From Leucobacter chironomi DSM 19883 (lineage in GTDB: Bacteria > Actinomycetota > Actinomycetes > Actinomycetales > Microbacteriaceae), in NCBI RefSeq assembly GCF_000421845.1, contig NZ_ATXU01000011.1:17326-81325 (forward strand): a stretch of 64,000 nt of DNA. The letters run 5' to 3'. Shown one piece after another: positions 61,929 to 64,000 of this stretch. The stretch's first letter is position 1. Each line of letters opens with the position of its first letter. The notes beneath the pieces were generated by a model. The model worked only from the letters and a program-made list of their open reading frames with translations, searched no databases and was not told the origin of the DNA. Made by a program: the position numbers and the translations under genes.

Positions 61929-61943
61929 TGGTCCAGCGGTTCA
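61929..61943 (+). promoter_or_regulatory. IclR-type operator candidate, site E (class I aminotransferase)
   Basis: TGGTCCAGCGGTTCA reads TGAACCGCTGGACCA on the minus strand. It lies 53 bases before the aminotransferase start. A TAGGAT -10-like box at 61984-61989 puts transcription start at about the GTG (61996). Confidence 0.5.
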
Positions 61944-61995
61944 TTTTTGTGATTTTGGGGCTCCAAGCCCACTCCTCGGCGCCTAGGATCAAGGT

Positions 61996-63201
61996 GTGAG
62001 CAGCAACTTCTCTCTGTCCCGGAAGATCAGTCGAATCGCCGAATCGGCCACCCTCAAGGTCGATGCGAAAGCCAAACAACTCCAAGCCGCAGGGCGCCCC
62101 GTCATCAGCTACGCTGCGGGCGAGCCAAACTTCGCGACTCCTCCCCACATCGTGGAGGCCGCACGCACTGCACTCGATAACCCTGCAAACTTCCGCTACA
62201 CCCCCGCGACCGGGCTTCCGGAGCTCCGTGGAGCGATCGCAGCCAAGACCGCCCGGGATTCGGGCTGGCACGCGGAACCCTCGCAGGTCATCGTCACGAA
62301 CGGCGGCAAGCAGGCGGTCTACCAAGCATTCCAGGTGCTGCTCAACCCGGGAGACGAGGTCATCGTTCCCTCCCCCTACTGGACCACCTACCCGGAGGCG
62401 ATCCAACTCGCAGACGGGGTTCCCGTCGATGTCTTCGCGGGCGCCGACCAGGGATATAAAGTCACCGTGGAGCAGCTTGAGGCCGCGCGCACGGAGCGCA
62501 CCAAGGTACTGCTCTTCGTCTCGCCCTCCAACCCCACTGGCGCCGTGTACTCGCCCGAGGAGACGCGGGCGATCGGCGAGTGGGCCGAACGAAACGGCCT
62601 CTGGGTGGTCTCGGACGAGATCTATCAGAACCTCGTCTACGACGGCGTGCGCGCCGTGTCGATCGCTGAGGCCGTCCCGGCACTGCGGGATCGCACGATC
62701 CTCGTCAACGGCGTGGCGAAGAGCTATGCCATGACCGGCTGGCGCCTCGGCTGGATGGTCGGTCCGCCCGCAGCCATCAAACTTACGGCCAACCTCCAGT
62801 CGCACCTCACCTCGAATGTGAACAACATCGCTCAGCGCGCCGTGATCGAGGCGCTGACCGGCACCCAGGAGCCCGTCGAGGAGATGCGCAGAGCCTTCGA
62901 TCGACGCCGTCGCGTGATCGTCGAGGAGCTCAACAAGATCGACGGTTTCCACTGCCCCACTCCCGAGGGGGCGTTCTACGCGTACGTGGACGTCTCGGCG
63001 GCTCTCGGGCGCGAGATTCGCGACACCACTCCGACCACCTCGCTCGAGCTGGCCGATCTCATACTCTCCGAGGCCGAGGTGGCGGCAATCCCCGGCGAGG
63101 CCTTCGGACAGTCGGGCTATCTCCGCTTCAGCTATGCGCTCGCCGACGCGGCGCTGCTCGAGGGCGTGCAGCGCGTTCAGGCGCTTCTCCGCGTGGAATA
63201 G
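61996..63201 (+). CDS. Class I PLP-dependent aminotransferase (aspartate aminotransferase-like)
   Basis: The 401-residue enzyme has [55 protein letters not shown] and the PLP-lysine segment [17 protein letters not shown] (Lys about 240). It belongs to the aspartate/aromatic aminotransferase subgroup I-gamma. It may recycle the amino-group acceptor for the class III enzyme or be unrelated housekeeping; operator site E argues for membership of the regulon. The GTG start is probably leaderless. Confidence 0.9.
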   Translation: MSSNFSLSRKISRIAESATLKVDAKAKQLQAAGRPVISYAAGEPNFATPPHIVEAARTALDNPANFRYTPATGLPELRGAIAAKTARDSGWHAEPSQVIVTNGGKQAVYQAFQVLLNPGDEVIVPSPYWTTYPEAIQLADGVPVDVFAGADQGYKVTVEQLEAARTERTKVLLFVSPSNPTGAVYSPEETRAIGEWAERNGLWVVSDEIYQNLVYDGVRAVSIAEAVPALRDRTILVNGVAKSYAMTGWRLGWMVGPPAAIKLTANLQSHLTSNVNNIAQRAVIEALTGTQEPVEEMRRAFDRRRRVIVEELNKIDGFHCPTPEGAFYAYVDVSAALGREIRDTTPTTSLELADLILSEAEVAAIPGEAFGQSGYLRFSYALADAALLEGVQRVQALLRVE

Positions 63202-63297
63202 CGGAGCTACGGGCGGAGCGGGCTCCGCGCGGTGGCGGATGACGGCGCTGAGCGAGGAGCTCGATCCGCAAAGGAGCGCGCCGCCGCCGCGCCATCA

Positions 63298-63675
63298 GCC
63301 GACGACTTCGGTGCGAGATCGAGATGACGATCGCTCTGACGCCCCACGATCCGCGAGCATTCCGACCACAAAAGCTACGGGGACAGCGGCGAGTAGAACG
63401 GCGGCGACAACGACGGAGTCCCCGATGAGTTCGGTGAAATTCCCGATGACGAGCAGGAGGAACCCGCCGAAGCCGATCGCCGCCAGGAGCGGCGCGATCG
63501 TGGACTGCCAGATCGGCACGGCGTCAGCCGAACGCCGGAGGTATCGCAGGGTGCCGATTGACGCGAGCACATAGAGAGACAGCAGTGCGGCAACTGCGAG
63601 CCCGCTGAACCACGAGAAGAGCGTGAGAACCGGATCGAGCCCCAGAACCACGAAGGGGTCTGCTGCACGAATAGG
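63298..63675 (-). pseudogene. C-terminal fragment of an APC-type amino acid permease
   Basis: The frame from the IS edge reads ADPFVVLGLDPVLTLFSWFSG, continuing into two hydrophobic helices and a short polar tail. These are the last membrane segments of an amino acid/polyamine/organocation permease. A stop codon lies at the IS edge in this frame and the first about 300 residues are missing. The fragment is therefore a remnant of a gene interrupted by the IS3-family element or a rearrangement at its end. Confidence 0.7.
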
Positions 63676-64000
63676 TGACAGTTCCTAGTCACGCCGCCAG
63701 TGCGACGGTCGTGTTCATGATGGTCTCGAACTCGATGGGCGTCAAGCGCCCCAGACGGGCCTGGCGACGTCGGCGGTGGTAGGTTCGCTCGATCCAGGTG
63801 ACGATCGCTATGCGCAGTTGCTCGCGGGTGGTCCAGGACCGGCGGTCGAGGACGTTCTTCTGCAGAAGCGCGAAGAAACTCTCCATAGCCGCGTTGTCCC
63901 CGCTCGAGCCCACTCTTCCCATGCTCCCAACCACGCGGTGACGGTTCAGCGTGCGCAGGAACTTCCTGCTTCGGAATTGAGATCCCCTGTCGCTATGGAC
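63672..64000 (-). mobile_element. IS3-family insertion sequence, one end (continues beyond the window)
   Basis: The terminal sequence GGTGACAGTTCCTAGTCA (about 63674-63691) is followed by the transposase C-terminus. The junction with the permease fragment defines the element's right end approximately; the other end and direct repeats are outside the window. Confidence 0.75.
63689..64000 (-). CDS. IS3-family transposase (OrfB), C-terminal part
   Basis: The minus strand reads VHSDRGSQFRSRKFLRTLN, then GSMGRVGSSGDNAAMESFFALL and TWIERTYHRRRRQARLGRLTP before the stop at 63689. These are the second Asp (HSDRGSQF) and the Glu (AAMESFF) of the DDE integrase core. The N-terminal part and OrfA lie beyond the window. 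The conserved ends show no decay in the visible part. Confidence 0.9.
   Translation of the reverse strand, partial: VHSDRGSQFRSRKFLRTLNRHRVVGSMGRVGSSGDNAAMESFFALLQKNVLDRRSWTTREQLRIAIVTWIERTYHRRRRQARLGRLTPIEFETIMNTTVALAA

Noticed and set aside
1..64000. CRISPR array, rRNA operon or prophage
   Set aside because: No regularly spaced direct repeats, no rRNA-like sequence and no phage structural or integrase genes were seen.

Overview
The window is chromosomal DNA of a high-GC actinobacterium, most likely a Microbacteriaceae member close to Leucobacter. The evidence is a mycothiol synthase (MshD), a DUF3073 protein, a PHO box of actinobacterial form, many GTG and leaderless starts, and strong G/C third-position bias. 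This assignment is inferred from protein character; no 16S gene is present.

From 1 to 39 kb the content is mostly housekeeping. It holds an acyl-CoA oxidase fragment, an RND exporter with a DEAD-box helicase, DUF445 and DUF3073 proteins, gpmA and YgfZ. A run of glnR-like, mshD, ppk and Nudix/phosphatase genes follows, then capA-like and pstSCAB behind a PHO box. Next come a toxin-antitoxin pair, tRNA-Lys(TTT), a frame-disrupted sortase-type surface gene, an SDR, a NYN-LOTUS protein, a DUF2975/HTH pair, a lipase maturation factor-like protein and an NMT1/THI5-type ABC transporter whose double permease is frameshifted. The stretch ends with a surface protein coupled to a sigma factor that carries its own C-terminal zinc-binding, membrane-spanning anti-sigma-like segment. 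At about 39.73 kb two convergent genes are cut and joined by an apparent deletion, followed by a DJ-1/PfpI gene and a frameshifted GlxA-type regulator.

From 41.8 to 63.2 kb lies the most interesting part, a self-contained coenzyme F420 catabolic locus. One minus-strand operon (56.79 to 46.65 kb) encodes an AA_synth/DUF1185 protein, a class III aminotransferase, a dihydropyrimidinase/hydantoinase, a Mer-like F420-dependent LLM oxidoreductase, an F420H2:NADP oxidoreductase, a carbon-nitrogen hydrolase, a zinc alcohol dehydrogenase, an aldehyde dehydrogenase, a stand-alone CofE and CofC. Below it is a second minus-strand operon for an NMT1/THI5-type uptake system plus another carbon-nitrogen hydrolase. 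Divergently, 57.0 to 61.9 kb encodes a BtuCDF-like ABC importer of the proposed F420-0 type, CofD and an IclR regulator, followed by a class I aminotransferase.

The simplest reading is a reductive pyrimidine-like (uracil/thymine, hydantoin or related ring) pathway: import, F420H2-dependent ring reduction, hydrolytic ring opening, decarbamoylation, transamination, and oxidation or reduction of the semialdehyde. The locus carries its own cofactor assembly (CofC/D/E), recycling (Fno) and probably import of FO or F420-0. Six copies of a TGAACC-N3-GGTTCA-like element lie at the operon boundaries and are a probable IclR operator. Neither the classical dihydropyrimidine dehydrogenase (PydA) nor an FO synthase is seen in the window. 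The right edge is an IS3-family element next to a truncated amino-acid permease.
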